From the NCBI GenBank assembly GCA_023953615.1, contig JAMLJH010000001.1, positions 537,360 to 601,359 of the forward strand: 64,000 bases of DNA. Reading direction: 5' to 3'. This document shows, piece by piece, positions 54,888 to 63,957 of this stretch. A program made the position numbers and the translations under genes. Within the stretch, counting starts at the first letter, position 1. Each line of letters opens with the position of its first letter. Below the pieces are notes generated by a model. That model saw only the letters and a program-made list of their open reading frames with translations. It was not told the origin of the DNA and did no database searches. Source of the DNA: Verrucomicrobiia bacterium. Lineage in GTDB: Bacteria > Verrucomicrobiota > Verrucomicrobiia > Limisphaerales > JADLHS01.

Positions 54888-57881
54888 ATGAAAACCTCAA
54901 TCCCAACTATCTCCACGCTCCTGCTGTTCCTGGCTCTCGCGCCAATGACGCTGCCAGGGCAAAGCGAGGTGCTGACTTACACCAACGACAACGGCGTCAT
55001 TACGATCACCGGCTACATCGGTACGCCGGTCAACCTCGTCATCCCTGCCACCATCAATGGTGATCCAGTGACGAGCATTGGCGATTCTGCGTTTTACCAG
55101 TGCTACGCTCTAAACAGCCTAGCAATTCCCGACGGCGTGACGAGCATTGGAAATTTTGCGTTTTACCAATGCGACGGCCTGACGAACGTGGTGATTCCCA
55201 ACAGCGTGACGAACATTGGGGATCGTGCGTTTTACCAATGCCACGGGCTGAAGAGCGTGGGGCTTCCCGACGGCTTGACGAGCCTTGGGGATTTTGCGTT
55301 TTGGAACTGTACCGGCCTGAAGAGCGTGCTCATTCCCGACAGCGTGACGCATATTGGAAGTAATGCATTTGCCTCCGGCCAGCGCCTGGCGAATGTGGTG
55401 ATCGGCAATAGCGTAACGAGCATTGGGGATCGTGCGTTTTCCAATTGCGCCGGCCTGACGAATATCACGGTGGCGGCGTTGAATCCGGCTTATAGCAGTA
55501 TTGACGGGGTGTTGTTCAACAAAACGCAGACCTCCTTGGTTCAATTTCCCAGCGGGCGGAGCGGCAGTTATACCCTGCCCGACAGCGTGACAAGCCTTGA
55601 GGATGGTGCGTTTTACAACTGCGCTGGCCTGACGAACATCATCGTGACGGCGTTGAATCCGACTTATAGCAGTATTGACGGAGTGTTGTTCAACCAGGCG
55701 CAGACTTCCTTGATTCAATTTCCCTGCGGACGGGGTGGCAGTTATACCTTGCCCATCAGTGTGACGAACATCGGGAATTCTGCATTTTCGTGGTGCACCC
55801 TCCTGACGGACGTGATGATCCCCGATAGCGTGACGAACATTGGGGATTCCGCATTTTTGTGGTGTGCCCGTCTGACGGAGGTGACGATCCCCGATGGCGT
55901 GACGAGACTTGGAAATTCTGCGTTTTACTATTGTTCCAGCCTGACGAACGTGGTGATTCCGAACAGTGTGACGAAGATTGGGGATTGGGTGTTTGCCAAC
56001 ACCCCCCTGAAAGACGTGGTGATTCCTGACAGCGTGACGAGCATTGGAGATCGTACGTTTTACTATTGTTCCAGCCTGACGAACGCGATGATTCCGAACA
56101 GTGTGACGAACATTGGAAATTATGCGTTTTCCGGCTGCTCCAGCCTAACGGACGTGGTGATTCCCGACAGTGTGACGAGCCTTGGGGATAATGCATTTTT
56201 CGTCTGCGCCAGTCTGACGAATATCACGGTGGCGGCGTTGAACCCGGCTTATAGCAGCATTGACGGCGCATTGTTCAACAAGGCGCAGACCTCTTTGATT
56301 CAATTTCCCGACGGGCGGGGCGGCAGTTATACCTTGCCCAACAGTGTGACGAATATCGAGGATTATGCGTTTTACCGCTGCACCAGTCTGACGAACTTAG
56401 TGATTCCCAGCAGTGTGACGAGTCTCGGCGATTATGTGTTTTACTATTGCTCCGGCCTGACAAGTGTGACGATTCCCGACGGCGTGACGCGCCTCGGGGA
56501 TTATGCGTTTTACCGCTGCACCAGTCTGACGAACGTGGTAATTCCCGACAGTGTCACCAACCTTGGGGATTATGCGTTTTACTATTGTTCGAACCTGACG
56601 AGTGTGGCGATTCCCGACGGCGTGACGAGTCTTGGGGATTATACGTTCTACAACTGCCTCAACCTGACGAACGTGGCGATTCCCGACAGTGTGACGAGTC
56701 TTGGAGATTATGCGTTTTACAACTGCTCCCGTCTGACGAGTGTGACGATTCCCGACAATGTCACGAGCCTTGGGATTTATGCCTTCTACAACTGCTCCCG
56801 CCTGACAAGTGCGGCGATTCCGGACGGCGTGACGCGCCTTGGAGATTACGCATTCTACAACTGCACCGGCCTGACGAACGTGCTGATTCCCGGCAGTGTA
56901 ACGCGCCTTGGGGATTATGCTTTTGCCAACTGCGGCAGCCTGACGAGTGTGACGATCTCCGACGGCGTGGCGGGCATTGGGGATTACGCGCTTTACAACT
57001 GCACCGGTCTGACGAACGTAGTGATTCCCAACAGTGTGACAAGCCTTGGGAATTATGCGTTTTACGGCTGCACCAGTCTGGCGGACCTGGTGATTCCCGG
57101 CAGTGTGACGCGCCTTGGAAATTATGCGTTTGCCTACTGCCCCCGTCTGAGGAGTGTGGTGATTCCCGACGGCGTAACGAGCATTGGGATTTATGCGTTT
57201 GACCACTGCATCGGCCTGACGAATGTGGTGATTCCCAATAGCGTAACGATCATTGGAGACTCTGCGTTTCAGAGCTGCTCTAGCCTGAGGAGCGTAGTGA
57301 TTCCCAACAGCGTGACGAGCGTCGGGGATTGGGCGTTTTATAGCTGCTTCAACCTGACGAATGTGGTGATTCCCAACAGCGTGACGAACCTTGGAGCTCG
57401 TGCGTTTTATTACTGCGGTAACTTGGCGAGGGTGACGATTGGTGGCGGCATGGCGAGCCTTGGGGATTTAGCGTTTGCCAGCTGCACCCGCCTGACGAAC
57501 ATCACCTTTCTGGGAAACGCGCCAGCATTGGGCAATGGCGTGTTCGGTGGTGTCCCCGGCAAAGTTTATTATTATTACGGCACGAGCGGTTGGGGCGCGA
57601 CCTATGGCGGCCGCCCCACGGTCATGCTCAACGCACCCCCGCCACAAATCAGCGCGGCCAACGTTGGCCTGCAAGCCGACGATTTCGGCTTCACCGTCAC
57701 GGACAGCATCAATCATTTCTTTGTGATCGAGGCCAGCGCCGATCTGGTCAACTGGCAGCCCCTCTCGACCAATATCCTGTCCAACCCCGCCACCAGTTTC
57801 ACTTTCGCCGATCCGCACTGGACAAATTACCCGCAACGCTTCTATCGCGTCGGCGCGCAGATCAATCCACCTCCGCCTTAA
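54888..57881 (+). CDS. BspA-like leucine-rich repeat surface protein
   Basis: 997 aa. A signal peptide (MKTSIPTISTLLLFLALAPM) precedes a domain start at about residue 27 (VLTYTNDNGVITITGYIGTP), then about 31 leucine-rich modules of 23 aa in the BspA/LRR_5 pattern 'VTSIGDxAFYxCxxLTxVxIPxS'. Three modules are longer (about 58 aa), with the insert AALNPAYSSIDGVLFNKTQT and a QFPSGRSGSYTLP closure. The repeats end near residue 880, and the C-terminus NHFFVIEASADLVNWQPLST then YPQRFYRVGAQINPPPP resembles a 'choice-of-anchor' end. Such proteins bind fibronectin, mucins or neighbouring cells in other species. A relic of a further domain follows in another frame. Confidence 0.95.
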   Translation: MKTSIPTISTLLLFLALAPMTLPGQSEVLTYTNDNGVITITGYIGTPVNLVIPATINGDPVTSIGDSAFYQCYALNSLAIPDGVTSIGNFAFYQCDGLTNVVIPNSVTNIGDRAFYQCHGLKSVGLPDGLTSLGDFAFWNCTGLKSVLIPDSVTHIGSNAFASGQRLANVVIGNSVTSIGDRAFSNCAGLTNITVAALNPAYSSIDGVLFNKTQTSLVQFPSGRSGSYTLPDSVTSLEDGAFYNCAGLTNIIVTALNPTYSSIDGVLFNQAQTSLIQFPCGRGGSYTLPISVTNIGNSAFSWCTLLTDVMIPDSVTNIGDSAFLWCARLTEVTIPDGVTRLGNSAFYYCSSLTNVVIPNSVTKIGDWVFANTPLKDVVIPDSVTSIGDRTFYYCSSLTNAMIPNSVTNIGNYAFSGCSSLTDVVIPDSVTSLGDNAFFVCASLTNITVAALNPAYSSIDGALFNKAQTSLIQFPDGRGGSYTLPNSVTNIEDYAFYRCTSLTNLVIPSSVTSLGDYVFYYCSGLTSVTIPDGVTRLGDYAFYRCTSLTNVVIPDSVTNLGDYAFYYCSNLTSVAIPDGVTSLGDYTFYNCLNLTNVAIPDSVTSLGDYAFYNCSRLTSVTIPDNVTSLGIYAFYNCSRLTSAAIPDGVTRLGDYAFYNCTGLTNVLIPGSVTRLGDYAFANCGSLTSVTISDGVAGIGDYALYNCTGLTNVVIPNSVTSLGNYAFYGCTSLADLVIPGSVTRLGNYAFAYCPRLRSVVIPDGVTSIGIYAFDHCIGLTNVVIPNSVTIIGDSAFQSCSSLRSVVIPNSVTSVGDWAFYSCFNLTNVVIPNSVTNLGARAFYYCGNLARVTIGGGMASLGDLAFASCTRLTNITFLGNAPALGNGVFGGVPGKVYYYYGTSGWGATYGGRPTVMLNAPPPQISAANVGLQADDFGFTVTDSINHFFVIEASADLVNWQPLSTNILSNPATSFTFADPHWTNYPQRFYRVGAQINPPPP
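55065..57500 (+). repeat. 69-bp coding tandem repeats
   Basis: The LRR modules are encoded by in-register copies of about 69 bp each, sharing words such as TTCCCGACAG(C/T)GTGACGAG and GGGGATTATGCGTTTTAC. They are the source of the many spurious antisense ORFs in this stretch. Such arrays readily change copy number. Confidence 0.85.
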
Positions 57882-58115
57882 CCCTTCCGGTCACCACCGT
57901 TGCCGGCGCGCCCGGCAACCGAACGAACTTTATGGTCACGGTGCCGGCGGAAACGCCGTCGCTGGCAATCAGCATCTGCGGCGGCAGCGGCGATTCCCAA
58001 GTGGCGGCGGATCATCGCCGCCCAAGCCCGAGGTTTATGCGAATACCGGTCCGAATCAATGGCCGTCGTCCGTTTGGTATCGGCTCTCGGCTTGAGGGGG
58101 TGACCGTGACGGCGT
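57866..58115 (+). pseudogene. Frame-broken remnant of a pre-peptidase C-terminal (PPC) domain
   Basis: A second frame that begins inside the last codons of the LRR gene reads LTLPVTTVAGAPGNRTNFMV, TVPAETPSLAISICGGSGDS and, near the end, LEGVTVTASY. This matches the PPC domain phrases 'ISGGSGDADLYV' and 'SGVTLTASY'. The middle switches frame (PEVYANTGPNQWPSSVW appears in a third frame), and the last residues run into the exbD stop on the other strand. It therefore looks like a former C-terminal domain of the LRR protein that has been lost by frameshift. Confidence 0.6.
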
Positions 58116-58116
58116 C

Positions 58117-58545
58117 TTACTTGGGAACGCTCTTGGTGTAGGCGCTGACGAATTTGATTTTCGCGTCCTTGGCGGCGTCCATCACTTTCACGATCTGCCC
58201 AAACGGCGCGTCCTTGTCCGCGTTGATGGCCAATTTCAAATCCGGATTTTTCAAAACCCGCGTGATCAGTTCGCCGCGCAAATTCTCCATCGTCACCGGC
58301 AGCGCATCCGCAGTGGCCCCGAGCTGCAGACTGCCATTTGCCTTAATACTCACCACCAACGGCTGCGCTTCGTGCGCGTCCGCCTTTTCGCCCTGCGTAG
58401 ATTCGGGCAACGCCAGTTTCATCGCGCTCTGTTGGCGGAAGGTCGTGGTGGTCATCAGAAAAATGAGCAGCACGATCAACACGTCAATCAGCGCCACGAT
58501 GATGATGGCGGGCGGCGAATTGCGTTTGCGGGGGTAGAAGCGCAT
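58117..58545 (-). CDS. exbD: Biopolymer transport protein ExbD/TolR
   Basis: 142 aa. Basic N-terminus (RFYPRKRNSPP) and one transmembrane helix AIIIVALIDVLIVLLIFLM with the conserved Asp21, then a periplasmic domain (PLVVSIKANGSLQLGA) typical of ExbD/TolR. With ExbB it forms the proton-driven stator that energises TonB or Tol-Pal. The gene follows exbB after 12 bp. Its stop codon abuts the pseudogene remnant on the opposite strand. Confidence 0.92.
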   Translation of the reverse strand: MRFYPRKRNSPPAIIIVALIDVLIVLLIFLMTTTTFRQQSAMKLALPESTQGEKADAHEAQPLVVSIKANGSLQLGATADALPVTMENLRGELITRVLKNPDLKLAINADKDAPFGQIVKVMDAAKDAKIKFVSAYTKSVPK

Positions 58546-58557
58546 GGTGGCGGCGGA

Positions 58558-59142
58558 TCAATTCCGATACAAACGGTGCAACAGCTCGTCGCACAAGGTT
58601 TCCATCTCGACGGCAAGCATTTCGACTTTTTTGGAATAATAACTCCACGCGACCAGGGCGGGAATCGCGATCAACAAACCGATCAGCGTCGCCTTCAAAA
58701 TCATGCTGATGCCGTGCGCCAGTTTGGCGGCGTCGTTCAAGCCGGACAGGCCCACGTCCTCGAAGGTATCCATCATGCCGACAATGGTGCCGACCAATCC
58801 GAGCAGCGGCGCGATGCCGACAATGATTTCCAAAATCACCAAGCCGCGTTCCAGTTTGACGATTTCATGGCGGGCGCGCGTCTGCAACGCGGCCTCGTTT
58901 TCCTCGCGCGGCCAGTCAAGTTGCTGCGTCAACACCAGCAGCAGCCGTCCGAGCGACGACGGATTCTTTTCACAGGCGTGCCGTAACCGGGGCGTCTCGG
59001 CGCGCGACTGGCAGTTCGCCACCGCGCTTTCGATCTCGGGCGGCACGACTTTTTTCCAGCGCAAGGCCAGACCGCGTTCCACAATAAACGTCAGCCCGAC
59101 CACCGAGGTGATGAGCAGCAAAACGTAAACGATCGTTTCCAT
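58558..59142 (-). CDS. exbB: Biopolymer transport protein ExbB/TolQ
   Basis: 194 aa. Three hydrophobic helices: VYVLLLITSVVGLTFIVERG, GLVILEIIVGIAPLLGLVGT and LIGLLIAIPALVAWSYYSKK. The GLVGTIVGMMDTF and AKLAHGISMILKATLIGLLI phrases are conserved in the MotA/TolQ/ExbB family. The member is slightly shorter than typical ExbB proteins. Partner of the ExbD and TonB-like proteins in the same operon. Confidence 0.92.
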   Translation of the reverse strand: METIVYVLLLITSVVGLTFIVERGLALRWKKVVPPEIESAVANCQSRAETPRLRHACEKNPSSLGRLLLVLTQQLDWPREENEAALQTRARHEIVKLERGLVILEIIVGIAPLLGLVGTIVGMMDTFEDVGLSGLNDAAKLAHGISMILKATLIGLLIAIPALVAWSYYSKKVEMLAVEMETLCDELLHRLYRN

Positions 59143-59175
59143 GTGTTTCCAATGTATTGATTGCCGGGCTTGTCG

Positions 59176-60111
59176 TCAGTTGTAATAAAAAGTGAAGGTG
59201 ATGCGGCGGGAATCCTCGCCCACCGCCAGGCGCATCTCGCGCGTCCATTCGCCGAAGGGAGCCGGATCGCGGATCGCCTTCACGCACATCAGCGAGAGCG
59301 TCTCGGTCACGGTGTTTTCCAACACTTGCAGGTTGCTGATTTCGCCTTTGTAATTCAGGGTGAACTGCACCACCACCTTGCCCGATTGGTAGCCTTCGTA
59401 ACTTAAATTATCCAGCAGGTCGTACCAACGCGTGGAAACCGCGTCAATAAACATCCGGTCGTACGCGCCGAAGCCGGTGGCCTTCACGTTATAGGAAGCG
59501 TTCGGGCGTTGCACCGCTCCGCCCTCCTGTCGCGAGCGCGGTCCGGGCGCCATTTGCTTTTGCAACATCGCTTCTCGGATGGTGCGGGGGCGCTGCCGCT
59601 CCGCCGGCGGCCGCAAATCCGCCTTGGCAATGGTCATCGTGCCGGGTTTGATCACCGGCTTGACCTCCTGCGGCGGCGGCGGATCGGGCATCAATTGATC
59701 GAACTGGTTCGGTCGCCCGGCGGTTTCCAGTTTCTGCAGTTCGTTCGGCGCCCCGGCGACCTTGGGTTCGTTCAATTGCAGGTCGGGGGTCGGATTCGCC
59801 GCGATGGCGTTCCGATCCGAATAATGTTTCGCTTCCTTGGGCGGCTCGGGAACGGATTGATCCTCGTACACGTCCATGAACATCATCGGCTCACGGTTCG
59901 GGGGCGGGACTGCTTCGGACGCGGGCGGTGAAGCGGGTTGCAACCAACGCGGCAGATGCAGTCTGGACGACAATTCAAGTTTTTGCGTTACGGCATACGC
60001 GCCCCAGAGGAACAGGTGGGCGGCCACGGAAATCGCCAGAGCGACACCAAGTTTGGTGAACTCCAGCCGCCCGACCCGCAGGGTCACTCTGTCCGTGTGG
60101 TCAACCACCAT
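59176..60111 (-). CDS. TonB-like energy transducer
   Basis: 311 aa. An N-terminal transmembrane helix (FTKLGVALAISVAAHLFLWG), a long Pro-rich spacer (PPPNREPMMF, PDPPPPQEVKPVIKP) and a C-terminal domain of about 90 aa (GKVVVQFTLNYKGEISNLQV, LSLMCVKAIRDPAPF) that resembles TonB/TolA C-terminal domains. This region is more like the second family of TonB-type proteins in Planctomycetota/Verrucomicrobiota than E. coli TonB. It precedes exbB and exbD, an inverted order relative to the usual exbB-exbD-tonB. Any outer-membrane receptor is outside the window. Confidence 0.82.
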   Translation of the reverse strand: MVVDHTDRVTLRVGRLEFTKLGVALAISVAAHLFLWGAYAVTQKLELSSRLHLPRWLQPASPPASEAVPPPNREPMMFMDVYEDQSVPEPPKEAKHYSDRNAIAANPTPDLQLNEPKVAGAPNELQKLETAGRPNQFDQLMPDPPPPQEVKPVIKPGTMTIAKADLRPPAERQRPRTIREAMLQKQMAPGPRSRQEGGAVQRPNASYNVKATGFGAYDRMFIDAVSTRWYDLLDNLSYEGYQSGKVVVQFTLNYKGEISNLQVLENTVTETLSLMCVKAIRDPAPFGEWTREMRLAVGEDSRRITFTFYYN

Positions 60112-60454
60112 GAGAAATCAGATTGCCGCAGGCCGCGTGCCGGAGCAATAGTTTAGCTCGCTCCCCATCCGCCGCGATCCGCTCCGGGAATCGCGCGCTT
60201 TCAGGGCTGGTCATGCACTTTTCCCGAACCGAATGTCACCACCGTTGATTCCAAGCGGTGCCCCTGAAACGGAACCGCACCTTCGTCCCGACCGCGCGAT
60301 GCAGTCGGGCACACGCGCGAACGCGGGGGCTCCCGGGAAAGAGTGTATTGACCAGTTCCAGCCTTCCATTTTCCGCGTCGCATCGGCAGTGAATCAAACG
60401 TCCGCACAAAATCCTTTCGACGTTCCCGTCATTGGTCATTAACTTTCTCGCTGC
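60112..60454. other. Gap between divergent tonB-like and mutS genes
   Basis: About 340 bp with no ORF supported. It contains a short hairpin CCCGAC/GTCGGG at about 60287-60309 and probably the promoters of both genes, but no clear boxes were found. Confidence 0.6.
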
Positions 60455-63187
60455 ATGTCTGCCACCGCGCAACTCACCCCGATGATGGCGCAGTATCGCC
60501 GCATCAAAGGCGAACTGCCCCGGGACGCGTTGTTGCTGTTTCGGCTCGGTGATTTCTACGAGATGTTTTTTGAGGACGCCAAGACCGGCGCGCAGTTGCT
60601 GAATCTGGCGCTCACCTCCCGGCACGGCGTTCCCATGTGCGGCCTGCCCTATCATGCGGCCAACAATTACATCGGGCGGCTGCTCAAGGCGGGCCGTAAA
60701 GTCGCCATCTGCGAACAAACGGAAGAGCCTAAACCCGGCAAACTGGTGAACCGTCAGGTCACGCAAATCCTTTCGCCCGGCACGCATTTTGATGAACGCA
60801 TGCTCACCGCCGAACGGAATAATTTTCTGGCCGCGGTGACGCAGCGCGGCGCGAACTTTGGCCTGGCGGTGATTGATCTGACCACCGGCGATTTCCTGAC
60901 CACGGAACTGGAATCCGAAACCGCGCTGTTCGGCGAATTGGACCGGTTGCGCCCGGCGGAAATCGTGCATCCGCTGGAAGCCACGGCCCTGCGCGATCAA
61001 CTCTGCGGAGCGACGCCTCGTCGCAATGAAGTGGCCGCGACGCCCCCGTCGCTCCCTCATTCCGGCGTCGAGGCGACGCCACCCCCCTTCGGCGATGGAG
61101 CGGCCTCGGCACGGCCCTGGACGGTCAGCGCTTACGACGATTGGACCTTCGCGCCAGAAACGGCGGAGTTCACCGTGCGCGATCATTTCAAGGTCGCCGC
61201 GCTGGACGGTTTCGGTCTGAAAAACCACCCGGCGGCCATCGGTGCGGCGGGGGGCGCGCTGCACTATCTGATCCATAACCTGCGGCGCGACGTGCGACAT
61301 CTCACGCGGATTTCGTTCTATCAACGGGCGGATTATCTCGTGCTGGACCAGCTCACGCTGCGGCATCTGGAAATCCTCGAACCGCTGCAACGCGACGCCC
61401 CCAGCCAGTCCTGTCTTTACGGCGCGTTGAACAAAACCATCACCCCCATGGGCGCGCGCCGGCTTCGCAACTGGCTCTCGCAACCTCTGGCGACTGCGGC
61501 GTCCATCTGGCAGCGACAGGACACCGTCGCGCGGTTCATCGAAAACGCGCCGCACCTCGAGGTGTTCCGCGCGCAACTGGGCCACGTCCGCGATCTCGAA
61601 CGCACCGTGGGCCGGCTCAGCACCGGCAGCGGCAACGCGCGCGATCTCGTGGTGTTGCGCCAGGCGCTGGAACAGATTCCAACGCTGAAACAAACACTCA
61701 CGGCGTTTGCGGCGCGACGTGAAGACCGATTGAAACTTTCCGAGACGACAGCCAGCGGCACGGCCCCGGCGGGCTTGTTGGAACAACTGGCCACGCAGTT
61801 AAGCGAAGCTCCCGAGCTGGTCGAGTTGATCCGCCGCGCCATCGTGGATGAACCACCACTCGCGCTGAAAGAAGGCGGCATGATTCGGGATGGATTCAGC
61901 GCCGAGTTGGACGAACTGCGCCACGCCCAGCGCAGCGGCAAGGATTGGCTGGCCAAGCTGCAGCAGGACGAAAGCGAACGCACGGGCATCGCCTCGCTCA
62001 AGGTGCGATTCAATTCCGTTTTTGGTTATTTCATCGAGGTCACCAAATCCAATCTCGACAAAGTTCCGCCGCATTACCTCCGCAAGCAGACCATCGCCAA
62101 CGGGGAACGTTTCATCACGCCGGAGTTGAAGGAGATGGAAGGCAAAATCCTCGGCGCCGAAGAACGCGGCGTGAAATTGGAATACGAACTGTTCCAACAC
62201 CTGCGCGAGAGCGTGCTCCAGCAATTGGCCATGATTCAGCAAACAGCCGTCGCGTTGGCCCAACTGGACGTGCTCGCAGCCTTCGCGGAAATTGCGCGAC
62301 TTCACGATTATTGCCGCCCTGAAATCAGCGACTGCGGTCGCCTGGAAATCACCGAAGGCCGTCATCCGGTGCTGGAGCAAAGCTGGATGGAAGAACGGTT
62401 CGTGCCAAACGACACGACCTTGACTTCGGCTGACGCGCCTGCGCCGGACGAAACTTCCGCCCGCGCGCCCGCGGCGCCGGCCCGCGAAAATCCAAGCCCG
62501 GAAATTCCACAGATCGCCCTGATCACCGGGCCTAACATGGCGGGTAAATCCACTTACATCCGGCAGGTGGCGCTGCTCACGCTGCTGGCGCACACGGGGA
62601 GTTTCATTCCCGCCAAAGCCGCGCGCATTGATCTGGTGGATCGCATTTTCACCCGCATCGGCGCCAACGACGACCTCGCGCGCGGCCAATCCACGTTCAT
62701 GGTGGAAATGAGCGAGACGGCCAACATTCTCAACCACGCCACCTCGCGCAGCCTGGTCATTCTCGATGAGATTGGCCGCGGCACCAGCACCTTCGACGGC
62801 CTGTCGCTGGCCTGGAGCATCGTCGAGCATCTGCACAATCAAATCGGCGCCAAAACCCTCTTCGCCACGCATTACCACGAGTTGACGGAACTCGCGCAGC
62901 GGTTGCCACGTTTGAAAAATTTCAATGTCGCCGTGCGCGAGTGGCACGATGCGATTGTGTTCCTGCGCAAAATTGTCGCGGGCGGAACGGACAAGAGTTA
63001 CGGCATCCAGGTCGCGCGACTGGCGGGCGTGCCCCGACCGGTGGTGGAACGCGCGAAAGAAATTCTCGCCAATCTCGAAGCCTCCGAACTGACTCCCGAA
63101 GGCAACGTGCGCCGCGCCCGCCGGGATCACGACCGCGATAAGCTCAAGCAGTTAACGCCCCCGCCCCAGTTGGATTTGTTCGGCTGA
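60455..63187 (+). CDS. mutS: DNA mismatch repair protein MutS
   Basis: 910 aa. Recognises mismatches and recruits MutL. N-terminal mismatch-binding domain with the FxE motif Phe34-Tyr35-Glu36 (LGDFYEMFFE), Walker A GPNMAGKST with Lys698, and DEIGRGTSTFDG and FATHYHELTELA of the ATPase domain. Two Ala/Pro-rich insertions are unusual: about residues 186-218 (61010-61110), which contains a 9-bp inverted repeat GGAGCGACG at 61007-61015 and 61047-61055, and about 650-688, just before the ATPase core. The C-terminus ends LTPPPQLDLFG, resembling a clamp-binding QLDLF motif. The long antisense frame here is a shadow. Confidence 0.97.
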   Translation: MSATAQLTPMMAQYRRIKGELPRDALLLFRLGDFYEMFFEDAKTGAQLLNLALTSRHGVPMCGLPYHAANNYIGRLLKAGRKVAICEQTEEPKPGKLVNRQVTQILSPGTHFDERMLTAERNNFLAAVTQRGANFGLAVIDLTTGDFLTTELESETALFGELDRLRPAEIVHPLEATALRDQLCGATPRRNEVAATPPSLPHSGVEATPPPFGDGAASARPWTVSAYDDWTFAPETAEFTVRDHFKVAALDGFGLKNHPAAIGAAGGALHYLIHNLRRDVRHLTRISFYQRADYLVLDQLTLRHLEILEPLQRDAPSQSCLYGALNKTITPMGARRLRNWLSQPLATAASIWQRQDTVARFIENAPHLEVFRAQLGHVRDLERTVGRLSTGSGNARDLVVLRQALEQIPTLKQTLTAFAARREDRLKLSETTASGTAPAGLLEQLATQLSEAPELVELIRRAIVDEPPLALKEGGMIRDGFSAELDELRHAQRSGKDWLAKLQQDESERTGIASLKVRFNSVFGYFIEVTKSNLDKVPPHYLRKQTIANGERFITPELKEMEGKILGAEERGVKLEYELFQHLRESVLQQLAMIQQTAVALAQLDVLAAFAEIARLHDYCRPEISDCGRLEITEGRHPVLEQSWMEERFVPNDTTLTSADAPAPDETSARAPAAPARENPSPEIPQIALITGPNMAGKSTYIRQVALLTLLAHTGSFIPAKAARIDLVDRIFTRIGANDDLARGQSTFMVEMSETANILNHATSRSLVILDEIGRGTSTFDGLSLAWSIVEHLHNQIGAKTLFATHYHELTELAQRLPRLKNFNVAVREWHDAIVFLRKIVAGGTDKSYGIQVARLAGVPRPVVERAKEILANLEASELTPEGNVRRARRDHDRDKLKQLTPPPQLDLFG

Positions 63188-63337
63188 CGCACCCCCAACG
63201 CGCAAACCTAAAAGTGAAAATCGGACTGACCGGCGGCCGGCGTGACGCGATCAGGCCGTTTTTTCATCCCTTATCTTTTCAAGAAAAGATGTTGGTTTGG
63301 CGACACGGCAGTTTTATGCTCCCGTCCGTTCGAACGA

Positions 63338-63955
63338 ATGAAACTGGTGCCGGACTCTGCGTCCGAAATAATCGAGGTCAGCGGGCGAGCTTGGCGTTTT
63401 GTCGAAGCATTTGTGCGCGAGCCGTTGAAGGTTGGGGCCATCTGGCCCAGCTCCGGGCATTTGTCCCAGGCGATTGTTTCCGCCTGTCATTTTGACTCGA
63501 ACGACACCGTGGTCGAACTGGGTCCGGGCACGGGCAGCTTCACCCAATTGTTACTGCAACGCCTTGGCGCCGAGGGTCGGCTCGTGGCGTTGGAGTTAAG
63601 CGAAACGAACGTGAAGGTCTTGCGGCGCCGCTTTCCGCGCAGTGAAATTATTTTTGACTCCGCCGAATACCTGCGCAAATACGTCCCGGCCCAAAGTGCG
63701 CGTTGCGTGGTCAGCGGTCTGGCGTGGAGCAACATGTCCCCATCCCATCAACAGCGCATCTTGGACGCGCTCTACGACGCGCTGGCGCCTGGCGGCGAAT
63801 TCGTCGGCTTCGCCTACAGCGCGTTTCGCTACTATCCAACCACGGTCTGCTTCCGCCGCCTGCTCCGCAAACGGTTCGCCACCTTTGAAACCATCCCCAC
63901 CATCTGGCGAAATTTGCCTCCCGCTTACGTGTATCGGTGCCGTAAACTGGGTTGA
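63338..63955 (+). CDS. SAM-dependent methyltransferase, phospholipid N-methyltransferase (PmtA)-like
   Basis: 205 aa from the ATG at 63338; earlier in-frame ATGs give odd extensions. Motif I is VVELGPGTGSFTQLLLQRLG near residue 55, and WPSSGHLSQAIVSACHFDSN before it resembles the PmtA/KsgA-related group, where VREPLKVGAIWPSS is a hallmark phrase. The group methylates phosphatidylethanolamine or related lipids; an rRNA-type role cannot be excluded. The start of the next gene follows after 2 bp. Confidence 0.78.
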   Translation: MKLVPDSASEIIEVSGRAWRFVEAFVREPLKVGAIWPSSGHLSQAIVSACHFDSNDTVVELGPGTGSFTQLLLQRLGAEGRLVALELSETNVKVLRRRFPRSEIIFDSAEYLRKYVPAQSARCVVSGLAWSNMSPSHQQRILDALYDALAPGGEFVGFAYSAFRYYPTTVCFRRLLRKRFATFETIPTIWRNLPPAYVYRCRKLG

Positions 63956-63957
63956 AT

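Noticed and set aside
55119..57206. Antisense ORFs across the LRR array
   Set aside because: They mirror the 69-bp repeats in other frames; repetition alone keeps them open.
55065..57500. CRISPR-like periodicity
   Set aside because: The repeats are long, in frame and encode leucine-rich modules without unique spacers.
60236..61786. Long antisense ORF (516 codons) opposite mutS
   Set aside because: It lies against a clear mutS gene with strong motifs; high GC favours open antisense frames. No motif or start context supports it.
61799..63130. Second long antisense ORF (443 codons) opposite mutS
   Set aside because: Same reason; the sense strand encodes the MutS ATPase core.
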